64,000 nt of DNA from Zychaea mexicana. Lineage: Eukaryota > Mucoromycota > Mucoromycetes > Mucorales > Lichtheimiaceae. The position numbers were made by a program, and so were the translations under genes. The DNA is taken from assembly GCF_025766255.1 (NCBI RefSeq), contig NW_026516674.1, positions 124,001 through 188,000 of the forward strand, read 5' to 3'. This document shows positions 22,545 through 34,193 of the stretch, piece by piece; the stretch's first letter is position 1, and every line of letters begins with the position of its first letter. The notes below the pieces were generated by a model. It searched no databases, was not told where the DNA came from, and saw only the letters and a program-made list of their open reading frames with translations.

Positions 22545-23265
22545 ATGTCCCAAGCATCAGGATCCATTGCCAGCAGAATCACTCAAAAGCTCGGATCACC
22601 CGAATTTCGCAACTATTTGATGAGGTTAGTTGCTCAGAGAGCTACAAATTTACAAGCCCTGTGAAGAAGTCCCAGTTGTTATGTATTTAACTTCTTTTTG
22701 CTTCTTCTTTTCTAGCACCGTATGTAACTATAATTTTATCATAGGGTCGCGCTATATTTTCATACGACGAAGTATAAACTGACGTGTCGTTACCTTTTGA
22801 ATAGCACTTCTGGGGCCCTGTTGCTAACTGGGGTATTCCTCTTGCTGCCATTGCTGATTGGAAGAAGGATCCTGCATACATTTCGGGCAACATGACAGTT
22901 GGTAAGAAAGACTTATTCTTATAAAATTTAAAGGGGAAAACTCTCTATTGACATTGTTGGAATATACAGCTTTGTGTGTCTACTCTGGTCTTTTCATGCG
23001 CTTTGCCTTGGCAGTACAGCCCACGAACTACTTGTTGTTTGCTTGCCACGCTACAAACGAAGTTGCTCAGCTTGTCCAAGGCTACAGATACCTTCAATAT
23101 AACAAGTAAGTATTTTTGTTAACGGGAAATTTCGGGATCACAACATTGTGTGCGAGTGTGTATGAGAACAACAGGAAGCCAAAAAATACTCACACAATAT
23201 CTTTTAGGTTTGGTGACAACAAGGCAGCAGAACAAAAGCAAGAAGAAAAGCCTTCGACTGCTTAG
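22545..23265 (+). CDS. MPC1: Mitochondrial pyruvate carrier subunit 1
   Basis: Inner-membrane subunit that, with an MPC2-type partner, imports pyruvate into mitochondria. Exons 22545-22624, 22716-22719, 22805-22901, 22970-23105 and 23208-23265 give 124 residues, close to human (109) and yeast (130). Conserved text includes [45 protein letters not shown] and [20 protein letters not shown]. The STH stretch can be restored only if exon 2 is the 4-nt CACC between good splice sites; skipping it breaks the frame, and reading through it meets a stop. The C-terminal tail is Lys/Glu-rich. It is the only clear gene between 11.2 and 28.6 kb. Confidence 0.93.
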
Positions 23266-25682
23266 ATTCACCTGGTTTAGATTTTGTATAAAGTATATAA
23301 GAAAAGTATTAAAGAAAGGCAGTGAATATACATATATCTTTGTAGAAAAGGCATCATACAACAATTTAGTTCATTCTTTCTCTATCAACTATCACTTTGG
23401 CTATATATCCATGGTCGCTTTCGCATTAGCATTGACGCCAATAGCTTCAATGGCTCGTATGAACGCCTTGCTGTCGATAGAACGTTGGATATTGAGGTTG
23501 TAGAATGGATTGCATATTTGTGATAAGTAGGCCGAATGGATTTTTTTGAAAATCTGTGAAAAGGACATAAGAGTGCATTTTTCCCATAGTGAGCGTCGTT
23601 GTTGCCTGGTTGTATAGAGTCACAGCCAACGTAGAAAAAAGAATACGCTAGACGGGAGGGACAATTTCTCTTACTGCTTTCATTTCTGCATCGCGAATAA
23701 TTCCTTCAGTTACCGATACCACGACAACAAACTTGACGCGCGTGTTTGTCATATAACCGTATCTAATCCATAAATCGAAATCAGCATGAAACATAGTATT
23801 ATCTGGTCGGCTCTCTCTCTCTCAAATCCTCTTGAACAAGCATTAAGCTAGAAAATTCAGGAAACAACTGCTTACACGGCTAGGTCTTCCATGGCATATA
23901 GAAGGCCTAAATATAGGTCGAGGTTCTTCGGTCCACTAGCAACTGTATTTTTAAAGGACGTGTTAGAATAAAGCTTGAGGTGCTGATATAAAAACAACGA
24001 TAACAAGTACAACTAGAGCGATTGAGTAATCTTTATTCTCTCTCGGAGAAGTACCGTACCGCGTTCTTCAATCACATCGATGGATGTGTGGGCAATGTAA
24101 TGGTATTTTAAATCGGGATGTGTGTTGCTGAAGTTTTTAAGGTATAACGGATTGTTCTGTTTTCGTTCCAGTATTGGTAGAGAAATACGCTATATTAGCT
24201 GAATGTTTTACTAATTAAGACTGTACATGCGTAAAGTACCTGTTTGCCTATCAGTGCAATGCAGTTTATTTCGTTGCTCATCGTCGATTATATTATACAA
24301 GTGAATTGCAGCTAAAAAGAACTCCCGACTTAAAGCAGGCTCAAGTTACACGATAAGCTTTACAGCCTGCTGATTTCCACTCTCCCATCATTATTTTTAT
24401 AGCTTATCACCCGTTTAAAACAAACAAATGGTAAGGCACGTAAGTGCTGCTTTTTTAATGTTTAGAAGAAAATAGAAGGCATTGGATAACATTATTATTA
24501 CATGATCAAGTTTCGCAAAAAGGGTGAATAAACATGGTCTTATCTTCTTTTTTTTGTCTTTAGCTTTTTTTTTTAATATATACGAAGAGTGGGTATATGG
24601 TGGACGGTATACACAGTCGACGTCCTGGACAACACTTTTAGAGCTTCAAAAGTACCCAATTTGGAATGTGGCATGTAGTTGTATCGCGTAGGGGGTCCTC
24701 TCGTAGTGGTGTATATAATGATAGCTTGTTCTGAAAGGGAACCCCTTGTTGCCTTGAATATAAGAGTTTTCCTTCCATAATTTGTGTATTTTTTCTGTAT
24801 GTGATGTTAAATATGTAGAGTGGCTTTAACGTCACTGGTGCAAGTGCCTACGATCTATCGAAAAGTATGATATCACTGTATGTAAGTATCATGCTTATTA
24901 GTTGAAGTGCTGAAATACAAGAATTGTATAAAGCACTATATCAATATACCTGACGAATGCTGCATTTTTTTCTGTTACAACTTGTTTTTCGATTTTGCGA
25001 TCATGCACGTCAGCGTGGTATATACCCTAGTAGGCATCTAAAGATCTGTGAGCACTTACAAATAAGAGAGAGTAGCGAACACGCTGGATGCTTGCCAGCA
25101 GTAAAAAGTAAAAGCTTAATATTGTTATATCACACCCTTCTATCTTATACTGTATACATCTAATATGTTTGAAGAACATAATTATTTCTACCATAATAAA
25201 AATATCAAATAAGCTTCACTGATTTGCGAACATGTTGGCGGCAACTGTCTTGCCGAATTTTTCATTATATAGGGACCATCATAAATGACATAGTCTTCCG
25301 TAAAAATAGAAGGCAGATCGACAGTATTAAAGACGCAAGAAAAGTAGGTGTCCGCAAAAGATAATGCGTGCTGTATGCAGATAATTTCTTACTTATGGTG
25401 TATCTGGGCCTACCAGGAACAGTCAGCAGACTCATGGCTTCTCCCCCTGAAAAGGATGCAACCTTAGCACAGAAGTCCGTGGGCCTCAACCTGGGGAACC
25501 CAGGATGACATGGGCGTATATTGCCCAAAACAAGCGTGTCTCTCTTACGCATCAGTCGACACCTCAAAACACACCATTGACGATCATGGTTGGTCAGTTC
25601 TGAAATCACATGACGCAATTGGCGCTTTACCGACTGTATTATAAATATATACATATACATATACATATACATATATATTTCA
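23266..25682. other. Intergenic, no supported gene
   Basis: Short unassigned ORFs only. A (CATATA)n microsatellite lies at about 25645-25675. A 135-codon minus ORF (25265-25672) begins inside that microsatellite and has no recognised family. Confidence 0.4.
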
Positions 25683-26700
25683 ATGCTCCCAGAGTCCCTG
25701 CACGCGGTTTTACAAGTGGCATCCGCTCAATATCCAGAAGATACAAACGCCTTCACTCATAGCGAAGGGTCTCGCAGAGCCTCACTAGAAATGAGTTTTG
25801 ATCTCGACATGTTCTTGCAGCGAACACAGCAATCGAGGAAGACAAAACCCGCATTCGTGCTATCTGAGCTTTACCAGTTGACGCCGTTACGAAACGTCTT
25901 CGCCTCACGCATCTCCTTCCAGTAGGCCTTCGTTTGTTGTGTGAGGGTCTAAAAGAAAGCCTTGTGCCTTACAGACGTGTGATATACTGTGACCGCGAAC
26001 CCAACGAAAGCCTTTTCATGGGTAACGGCTAAGTCGTCATTGACTGTACCAGATACTCGAGGACAATTTTTTTGCAACTCTCCCGCTCAACATCGTTTGG
26101 ATAGGAGAATACATATATAAGTTCTATGCCACACGGCATAAGTTGCCTCAACTCTGTACCTGTCGTCACCAGCCTGAACATCATTGCAGTGACTGCATCG
26201 AATACAAAACAAATGTGATATGCTACAACTGCCGCCACGTCGTAGGACACATAGCTCGCGAATGCCCACATCGCATGACCGTCGATAATAACTAGGATTT
26301 TCACAAAAGAAGTTGAACATCAACAGAAAAGCAGCAGGCACCGGCTGCTAAAACAAAGGCATCAATTTTCGAGCAAAAGCAAATGTACAACATCTGCAGT
26401 GAAGGAACTGTCAACCACATCCAGCACCAACCTCAGACACAATAACTCTGGCAACAACATCTACACATGCGCCGACACCAACGACACCAACGCCAAAAAG
26501 GAGGACGACGAGAGACGGATCAATGGCGACTATAGTAACAACAATGGCAATGCATAACACGACGATGATTAGGATAATAAAGAGGACAATACATCGCATG
26601 AAGATGAAAAGGATCGCCAGGACAACAAAGCGGCAGTGATCGAACCCAAGCTCCCGCTGAGCTGCACAAAGTATCTTTGATCTCACATATTATCAGCTCT
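25683..26700 (+). mobile_element. LINE ORF1 (gag-like) relic with CCHC zinc knuckle
   Basis: Plus-strand fragments in changing frames run from 25683. A first part (25683-25925) is followed by ESLFMGNG and VVIDCT (about 25998-26050), a Phe/Ser-rich part (26065-26160), and then a zinc-knuckle region with CYNCRHVVGHIARECPH (CX2CX4HX4C, about 26220-26275) preceded by another Cys/His cluster. A Thr-rich basic tail follows (26430-26640). This order matches ORF1 proteins of Mucoromycota LINEs as I know them. Stops and frame changes show it is dead. No ORF2 follows. Confidence 0.6.
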
Positions 26701-27024
26701 GTCTTCTCCAACATTATCTCTACCTTTGAAAAGAATACTACGTTGGACGACGGCCCCGCTAAAGGCGAAGACCTCGGTCTTGATCTTTACGAGCTTTCTC
26801 TGTCAGAGGCAACTCGGACGTCTGTACTATGTCGGAAGCCAACAAACAGCGAATCATTCCATAACCACCCCTCTCCGCTCGCTTTCTTTGTTTTAAGATA
26901 TGTACACGTGAATGTATCTAGTAAATTCGTTCAGAAAATGTTTTGAACAATGATTTTGATATCTGGTCGGCATCAAAAGGTAGGATTAAGTTTTTCTATA
27001 CATTGATATGTTCGGTATGGCGGG

Positions 27025-28319
27025 TGTACTTTATTGTCGAGTCTTAATATCCAAGACATGAAACAAAATATGATTTTTGCATGAGAGTATAGGGTGATTG
27101 TGCGTGGATTGGGAAATGAAGAGATATAAATTACAAGTTTTGGAGTGTACACAAGAATAAATGACGGGCAAGAAAAGGGTGTGCGAAATAGGGAGAATGA
27201 GAGGGCAAGGAAAGGCCAACATACAGGAAAAGAATAAATTAGTACACATCAGTTAGTAGGCTACTAGACAATGTATACCAGTGTACAGTGTGAAAGAGAT
27301 TCAAGATTTAACTCACCAAGGATTGAGTAATGGAACAAAGGATGACGAGACGGTGGGCAGCATACATGATGTTCTATTTCTAGTTAGTAAACATATCTTC
27401 TATACTACTTCATGACACATGATGATGAAGAAGAGGCCACAAAGCATAGTAAAAAGACGGGCTTACCACCTATAATGTAATATAAACAGAGTGAACACAC
27501 ATGTCAGTATCATACTTAAAAGATCCTTTCCCCCTTCTTTCAAGAGACACTCTTCCCTATAACCCTCGAAAACAAAAAGAAAATCATATTTTTACTTACA
27601 GTTGGCGGGCAGCCCACGAGGTACTACGCCACATTGGGGCGACAGCCACAGCTAGACTACATAGAGCACCACACGATAATTATTAGGAAAGGATAATAAC
27701 TCTGTATAAACGGAGGTGAAAGTCTTACCAAATCCATGTCCGCTGTGGCGAAACAAATACTCTAGCGCATATGGCTAGGCTTGTGGTTGGGGCCAGGCGC
27801 CTCTGTAGGATATAGTAGCGGGAAGAACCGTTAATAACAACATCACGATAGATAGCGGCGGGTAATGGAGAGAGAAAGCATCATGTGTGTAGCATAGAAA
27901 AAAATACTTACGTCGTGTACAGAGAGTGAGGGAGAGCAAGAGAGCTATTAAAAAAAAGAAGAGGCTCGATCGTGAGTAATCGATACCACCATCATCATTA
28001 TCTTTGACACATACTGTGTACACTTTTGCTTCTCTCCTTTTTTTAAAGCAGTAACACTTACACTGTTGTTAGAAATAAGAATAGCCTACCAACTGATGTG
28101 TACTAATTTATTCTTTTCCTGTATGTTGGCCTGTCCTTGCCCTCTCATTCTCCTTATTTCGCACCCCTTTTCTTGACCGTCATATATTCTTGTGTACACT
28201 CCAAAACTTGTAATTTATATCTCTTCATTTCCCAATTCACGCACAATCACCCTATACTCTCATGCAAAAAGCATATTCTGTTTCATGTCTTGGATATTAA
28301 GACTCAACAATAAAGTACA
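27025..28319. mobile_element. 1.3-kb element bounded by 238-bp inverted repeats
   Basis: The left arm 27025-27262 is the reverse complement of the right arm 28082-28319 with only scattered mismatches and short indels (I estimate over 90% identity by eye). Both outer ends start at TGTACTTTATTG. Weaker inverted similarity continues a little inward. About 820 bp of unrelated sequence lies between. No transposase frame was seen inside and no obvious target-site duplication outside. It may be a foldback/MITE-like element or an inverted duplication caught around a transcript. Confidence 0.75.
27600..27944 (-). other. Exon/intron-like modules inside the inverted-repeat element
   Basis: Minus-strand blocks 27912-27944 (33 nt), 27729-27802 (74 nt) and 27600-27656 (57 nt) are each bounded by good acceptors (TTTTAATAG, CCTACAG, ATGTAG) and donors (GTAAGT, GTAAGA, GTAAGT). 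Joined, they stay open in one frame for about 55 codons (includes RVFVSPQRTW and MWRSTSWAARQL) and stop soon after the next acceptor near 27475. No family is recognised. It could be a small spliced protein or a non-coding RNA. Confidence 0.35.
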
Positions 28320-28637
28320 GTTTGCTATCCAAGAAAGCAAAACCATGATATCCATGTTGATTCGCGACTACAAAATTCACGCAGGTCCTAGTGGTGTAGA
28401 ATACCCGACTGTTGGTACTGCATACCATTAAGAGAAAGTAAATAGCATGTCTTGCGGTTATAGCTGGCGCGGTCATTGTTACTGTAATCAAGCAATAGCC
28501 TTTTTTCTACTCTGTGCTCCTTTCTGAATTAAGTTTCTGCATGGACCACTTTTCAGTTCCCGTCTTTTTCTTTTTTAGGCGGCACGCTTGGGTTCTTTTT
28601 TTATTTGTCTTGGATCCTTTTTACAAAAACGATTCAC
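28320..28637. other. Intergenic, upstream of SMCR8-like gene
   Basis: No gene seen; should contain the promoter of the SMCR8-like gene. Confidence 0.4.
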
Positions 28638-31600
28638 ATGCCCGAAGAATCAAAAAAAGATCTACTGTAAGATGACTCCTCTCTTCCAGCTTTTATATTA
28701 ATACTGTGCCCCTTCTCTTTACACCAAACAACAAAAATGGAATGGAAAAAAGCTAATCGTTGAAAAACAACGTCAGATTAGTAGTAGTGAAGAAGAAAAA
28801 GAAAAGCTACTACGATCGATCAAAGCCAATGACCATGTTGCTCCACAAGACTTTATTCTGATTAGCGAATTTTCCGAGCTCGAAGGACCACTTCCACTAG
28901 CTGTAGTTTCCGAGCATTTTTATTTCGATTTAAAAGACCAAGAACGCAACACGAGACGACGAGAAGAAGCGCTTCATGAACTGGGACTACAAGATTTCGA
29001 CTTTAATGCGTTTGTGCTGAGAATTGTTTCGGTCGATCAGACATCCGATGAGTTTGAGTAAAGCGAGATCTTTTGTTTTGATCAATGTTATCTCTGTGAT
29101 GATGATAATCTTTCACTTAGTAATGGGTTGTGTATTTCTTATTAGGCATCCTGATCTTGAAGCAACAGCTGGCATGTTTTCTATACCGGATGACACTCAA
29201 GTATATACCACCGATGCCGAGAATCAATTCTTTGCTTTCGTGAGTATAGCCTTTACTATGTTCTATGTTTGCTGCACACCCTAAGATTTGCCTGCCCTTT
29301 GTTTAATCATTTCCTTTTATGACCACAAATTCAAAGACCCATCATTTGGCATTGTTCGACATCAATGCACGTGGCTATGTTCATCCAGTGGCACTATCTT
29401 ATATCACGTGCGATCCTGAAAAGATCGTTTGGCGATTTGAAGATTTCAGTGAACGGTTTAATGAGGTAAACGATCCATCTACATACTTGATACTATTGCC
29501 GATGATTTGGAGAACACAGAAGAATAGCTTTGGTTGGTTAGAGGGACGGGATGAAATGGAAAGTTTTGTGGTATTAATAGACCATTAAATCTTAGGTGTC
29601 ACGACTGATGAAAAAAGGCAACTTTTCAAATTTTGCCTTGGATTTGAAATGTCGCCTGATGGATTTGGAGTACACGCAAAAGCGAATATCGCATGATGAG
29701 GAAAAGGCGCAGTGTAATATATCGGTAGAAGCTATGCAGCAGGCCATCACAGTCACGCGACTGATGATCGACACTGTCGAATCGTACCTTGTTCAATTAC
29801 CGCATGAATCGATCCCGGAATTGTTATCGGAATACAGCAGCACGACTGGCGGCAGTGGATCCAGGAAAGCATCGGATGGTTTTATATTACCAGCCACGCC
29901 CAACTCTTTGCCTGAAACGCCGACAAGCGAGAATATTGCGAAACAGCATGAAGGATCGGTGTTTCCGCTACTGGCATTAATGCCGCAAGGTCATGAGGAT
30001 CAAGTGAAATGTCTATTTGAGGAACAGCGAGGAGATTATGAGGTAATGACGGATGTATAATTCAGCCTCCCTTGATACGTGTGAACGGTTAAAGGAGACA
30101 GAGAGTGGTCGGGATGAAAAGTTTTAAAACAAAGCATTACTCGGGTATTAGCCCAAGTTTGTAGATACATTACATCCAGTAGCGCATTTTGAACGCAAAC
30201 TAAGATCACTTGCTCAGCTCTGCCAAGAACCCAAGCAACAACAACAACAACAGCAACAGCTACCATATCAAAAACGTACTAGTTTGCCAGCAACAGTGAT
30301 CCCACTTGTATCCGCTATCGAGCCCCCTAGAAATAATAGCAGTAGTAGTGTGGAAGACGAAGAGCAATTGAAGCCGACATTTGCAAGCACGATTACCCAG
30401 GACATGTATGCTGAGGCGATCAAATATATGACTGAGATGACGCATGATTTTGGATACAGCAGCGAGATATTGGATCTGATTGAGGATGAGGAAATGTATC
30501 TGCAGCCACCTTCTGGAGTTTTACTAGTGGGTCGGACATTTGTCATGAATATGAAGAACCCGCAGCTGAGACAACAGCAAGCACAGCAACAGCAAGCACA
30601 GCGGGAGCCAATCATGACAAACGAGGAAGAGCGCAATGAAAGCGAACAAGAAGAGGAAGAAGAATCCAGCCTGCCCGAGAAATGTGCGCATAGCATCCTT
30701 TGGCATCATCATGACTACGACAGTGAGGACGCTACTAGTCAAAGCCCCGGCGTGCAGCATCTCGAAACACTCAACCAACTTGGTGACACGCTTCCTCATT
30801 TGATTTTTGCTCTTTTGACAGGCCGGCCTGTTGTTGTCATGAGTGACGTGTGCAGTAAACAGTATGTAATTTTATTTGTTGTTCTGTTTATTTGTTGTTG
30901 TTTGTGAAGTATACAATAGTGTTGCGTTGATACAAGTGTATGTGCGTGTGCATATCTTACTACGCCCTTTCTTCCTTTCCCCCCCCCCACCTTCCCTCGG
31001 CGAGGCACCTATTTATCATACATAAAAACTAATACAAAACAACAACAAACAGACGTGTCCAGAACACGGTTCGGGCACTTTCTGCATTTGTACCCAGCCA
31101 GCCCAAAAAACCAACATCCTCAACATCAACAACAACACAGCAGCAGCAGCAGCAGCAGCAGCAGCCAGACATGCTGCTATGCCACTGGTTTGAAAAGGAC
31201 AAATTAACGGATACTGAACTGGATTCCATCAAGCTCGTGGGAGCAGCCAAAGCCAGCATTGATGCAAGCATCTACAAATTGGATATCAGCTGCCTGGACA
31301 TATCCGACGAGCGGCATCCAAACCTTGTCACTAGTCCACTTTATCTTGACGGCTACTGGATCAACCAAATCGTGGATCGTCTCCAGTACTTCACTGTAAG
31401 TAAAGTTTCAGTTCTTTATGACTTACATACACCCCGCACCCACCCCAACATTTAGAGAGCTAAATGGGGTGAATCGACTTTTAATATCAGTCGGACAAAT
31501 CCTGGTTTGCTTATCTGCAAACAGTCTTTATGGCCATGGCGTTAAAGGCTTATATATACCATCACATGTATTCCATGGAAACACAACGGCTCAGTAGCAC

Positions 31601-32366
31601 AACAGTAACTTCACTTACAGCAGCTGCAGCCGCAGGTCTGGATGAATTAAACAACAACAATTTCAAGACAACAACATCCAAAAGCGATTATTGGGACTCG
31701 TCGTCGTCAGAAGGTAGCGGGCTTACCAAAAAGTGGAGCGTACGGCGGATCATGAGCTATTTACGGCGGATAGAGGAGCGCGAGGATGGTGCTAACAACA
31801 GTGAGGCATTGACAACAGTGGTGGAGGACAAGAGTGCTCTTGATCCCATTGCTGCTGCTGCTGCTGCTCCTCCTCCTACATCTATCCTGCCACCATCGTC
31901 GTCGTCGTCCGACGTATACCATAACAACAAAAGCAACAGCAAGTGGGACGATGACGAAGCAGAGTCAGATGAAAGTAGTACGGACGGCATGACGTTAAAT
32001 GAACGTCGGGGTCGAAGATTCCTTGAGCAGAAGCTCGGTATTCATGGCGACGATCAAAACATTGTTATAGTAAGTCCACACCTTCCTCCCGGCATTTTGT
32101 TTAGTTATCAGAAGATCAATTTGCGCACTAGCAATATGTGAATTTGACTAAACGTGTTGCATTAGTACTTTTCCAGTTCCATTTTGTAGAAAAACATCAT
32201 CGAGCATCCCACGCTTCCATTATTCTTCTCCATTACCCTCATTTGCTTTCTTTCCACACCTCGAGATATTTACCCCCACCCCCAAGCATTGCGTGTAACC
32301 CAATCCAAATCCCAATTAGCTGTCAATCATGCTGATCCGTTTTGCGTATACCATAATAAGAAGTAA
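28638..32366 (+). CDS. SMCR8-like DENN-family protein
   Basis: Nine exons: 28638-28666, 28782-29057, 29146-29239, 29337-29465, 29596-30042, 30152-30861, 31053-31395, 31491-32069, 32190-32366; phases agree and give 927 residues, close to human SMCR8 (937). N-terminal blocks match SMCR8: DFILISEFSELEGPLPL, FVLRIVSVDQTS, FTHHLALFDINARGYVHPV, FALDLKCRLMDLEYTQKRI; a later block has LPHLIFALLTGRPVVVM. These are the longin (uDENN) and central DENN parts. In animals SMCR8 pairs with C9orf72 and WDR41 in a GAP-active complex linked to autophagy and lysosomes. Gln runs interrupt the middle (30237-30262, 31137-31165) and a Ser/Asn-rich insert lies in exon 8. The last exon is the least certain. Confidence 0.8.
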
Positions 32367-32500
32367 ATGAGAATTTTTGAAACATGGATGGATTCGGCTC
32401 GGTGAATAATGTCAAAAAAAGAGACAATCAATAGCAATTGATCCGAGAGAGTGTTTGTTTACACCTTTTTCGCATTTTGTCAACAAACACACATCAAGCC

Positions 32501-34042
32501 ATGGCTCACAAACACAGTTTGTTGTTGCTGCTGCTTTCGCTAATTGCCTTGACAGCAGCAATCATTCCCACAGCACGAGGCGACAGCAACAACGGAAATG
32601 ACAATGATAGCGACAAACAAGGCAACGTATCGTTTGACGACGATGACAGCACGCCATTGATGAAAAGCGACTTGACCGGATGGGATTACCCAATGCCAAA
32701 AGCACAAGATCCACCACACACTGTGTCGAACGCCACATTTCCATTTGTCGTGGTTGACCCGGCCGCGCTGCGTGAAAATAAGCAGCACATGCACGACTTT
32801 GATCGGGGGTTACAGCACGCGCTGTGGTTTTTGAAAAAGAAAGCCGACCGGTACGCCAGCAACGACACGGTATTTTCTGTGGTGCACAAATCCATTGCCG
32901 TGCCCGGCGCGGGCGACAAGCACGATTACATGTCCTTGGCCCGCTATTATTGGCCGAACGAGTCACAACCGCACGGGATGCCGTACATTCGACACGACGG
33001 CAAGGTCAATCCCGAAATCCACAAAGTGCCCGACTATACGCAGTTCCGCAACCTGGTCAAGCATGTCCAGTTTCTGGCTCTGGGATACCATTACTTTGAC
33101 AACGAAACGTATGCTGAACGTGCGACGCAACGCATCCATGATTGGTTTATCAATCCAGAGACTCGCATGAACCCGCATTTGCAATATGCTTCGCTGGTGC
33201 GCGGATATAACACGGGCCGAGCCAAGGGGATCATTGATTTCCATGTCCTGCCGGACTTGCTGGACAGCGTGGCGATCCTTCAGTACAGTCAAGCATGGCA
33301 AGAATACAAAGGGACGACGAACGCACATATACGGTACTGGTTTGCACAATACATCGAATGGCTCACCGAGAGTCCCAATGGCATCTATGAAATGGAGTCG
33401 CACAACAACCACGGAACATATTACGATATCCAAAGAGCCGCAATATACCGTTTCTTGGACAAGGCCGATTTGGCACGCCAAGTAGTGGTGAATGCCTCGG
33501 CGGCGCGTGTTGCACAACAGATCCTGACATCGGGCGAACAATATTTGGAAACGGCTCGTCCGACGTCTTGGTTATATTCCATTTTTAATCTCAAAGCCTT
33601 GTTTCGACTCGCCCATATCAGTGACCAATTGGGCGTGGATCTGTATGGGTACACGACCGTGGACAACAAGAGCATCAAAGCCGCATTGGACTTTGTGCTC
33701 CCTTATGCGCTCAACGAAAGCTCTTGGTCGTTTGCCAACACGGGCAATTTCGAATCAACGGCGGATCTTGTGGAGGTCTTGGAGATGGCGTATATTGCTT
33801 ACAACAATGAAACGTATCTTGCTACTGCGAATGAGTTGGCGAATGAGCATAACCGGCCGTACAATATCACGCGGCTGACGATGCCTTGGTCAGACCTGGG
33901 GGATCATTCGACGCGTGCTCAAGAAGGCTTTGTCAAAAACAACGGTGCTGGAGCAAGAGCATATTATGCAGATGAGCATTATGTGTTGATATTAGGGGTG
34001 GTGTCCCTTGTGGTAGCCACCCTTACTGTGTGCATCTTTTAA
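32501..34042 (+). CDS. Secreted, probably GPI-anchored alginate-lyase-domain protein
   Basis: A single exon of 513 residues, starting at the first ATG of the frame (32501). Residues 1-28 form a signal peptide (long Leu run, then TARGDS). The mature part resembles the alginate lyase (PL5-like) alpha-barrel family: GIIDFHVLPDLLDS, WLTESPNG and the His-Asn motif SHNNHGTYYD (N302, N303, H304, with Y307/Y308), which holds catalytic Asn/His in characterised relatives. About ten N-glycosylation sequons are present. The tail KNNGAGA plus a final hydrophobic stretch (LILGVVSLVVATLTVCIF) looks like a GPI signal. The substrate is unknown; fungal uronic-acid polymers of the cell wall are a possible target by inference. 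PolyA signal AATAAA at 34068-34073. It is intronless and visibly more GC-rich than its neighbours. Confidence 0.82.
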   Translation: MAHKHSLLLLLLSLIALTAAIIPTARGDSNNGNDNDSDKQGNVSFDDDDSTPLMKSDLTGWDYPMPKAQDPPHTVSNATFPFVVVDPAALRENKQHMHDFDRGLQHALWFLKKKADRYASNDTVFSVVHKSIAVPGAGDKHDYMSLARYYWPNESQPHGMPYIRHDGKVNPEIHKVPDYTQFRNLVKHVQFLALGYHYFDNETYAERATQRIHDWFINPETRMNPHLQYASLVRGYNTGRAKGIIDFHVLPDLLDSVAILQYSQAWQEYKGTTNAHIRYWFAQYIEWLTESPNGIYEMESHNNHGTYYDIQRAAIYRFLDKADLARQVVVNASAARVAQQILTSGEQYLETARPTSWLYSIFNLKALFRLAHISDQLGVDLYGYTTVDNKSIKAALDFVLPYALNESSWSFANTGNFESTADLVEVLEMAYIAYNNETYLATANELANEHNRPYNITRLTMPWSDLGDHSTRAQEGFVKNNGAGARAYYADEHYVLILGVVSLVVATLTVCIF

Positions 34043-34193
34043 TAACGGTTAAAATAAGTAAAATGTAAATAAAGAAGGGTTTTGCATATACATCAGAGAA
34101 AAGGGAGGAAATTATAATAAAAAAAGATATTTTTACACGACATGCAATGTATGTAGCTATATGAAAAAAAAAATATAATGAATCTTTTGATTG

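Noticed and set aside
25265..25672. 135-codon minus-strand ORF
   Set aside because: Its start is a MYMYMYMY peptide from the CATATA microsatellite, and the rest matches no family.
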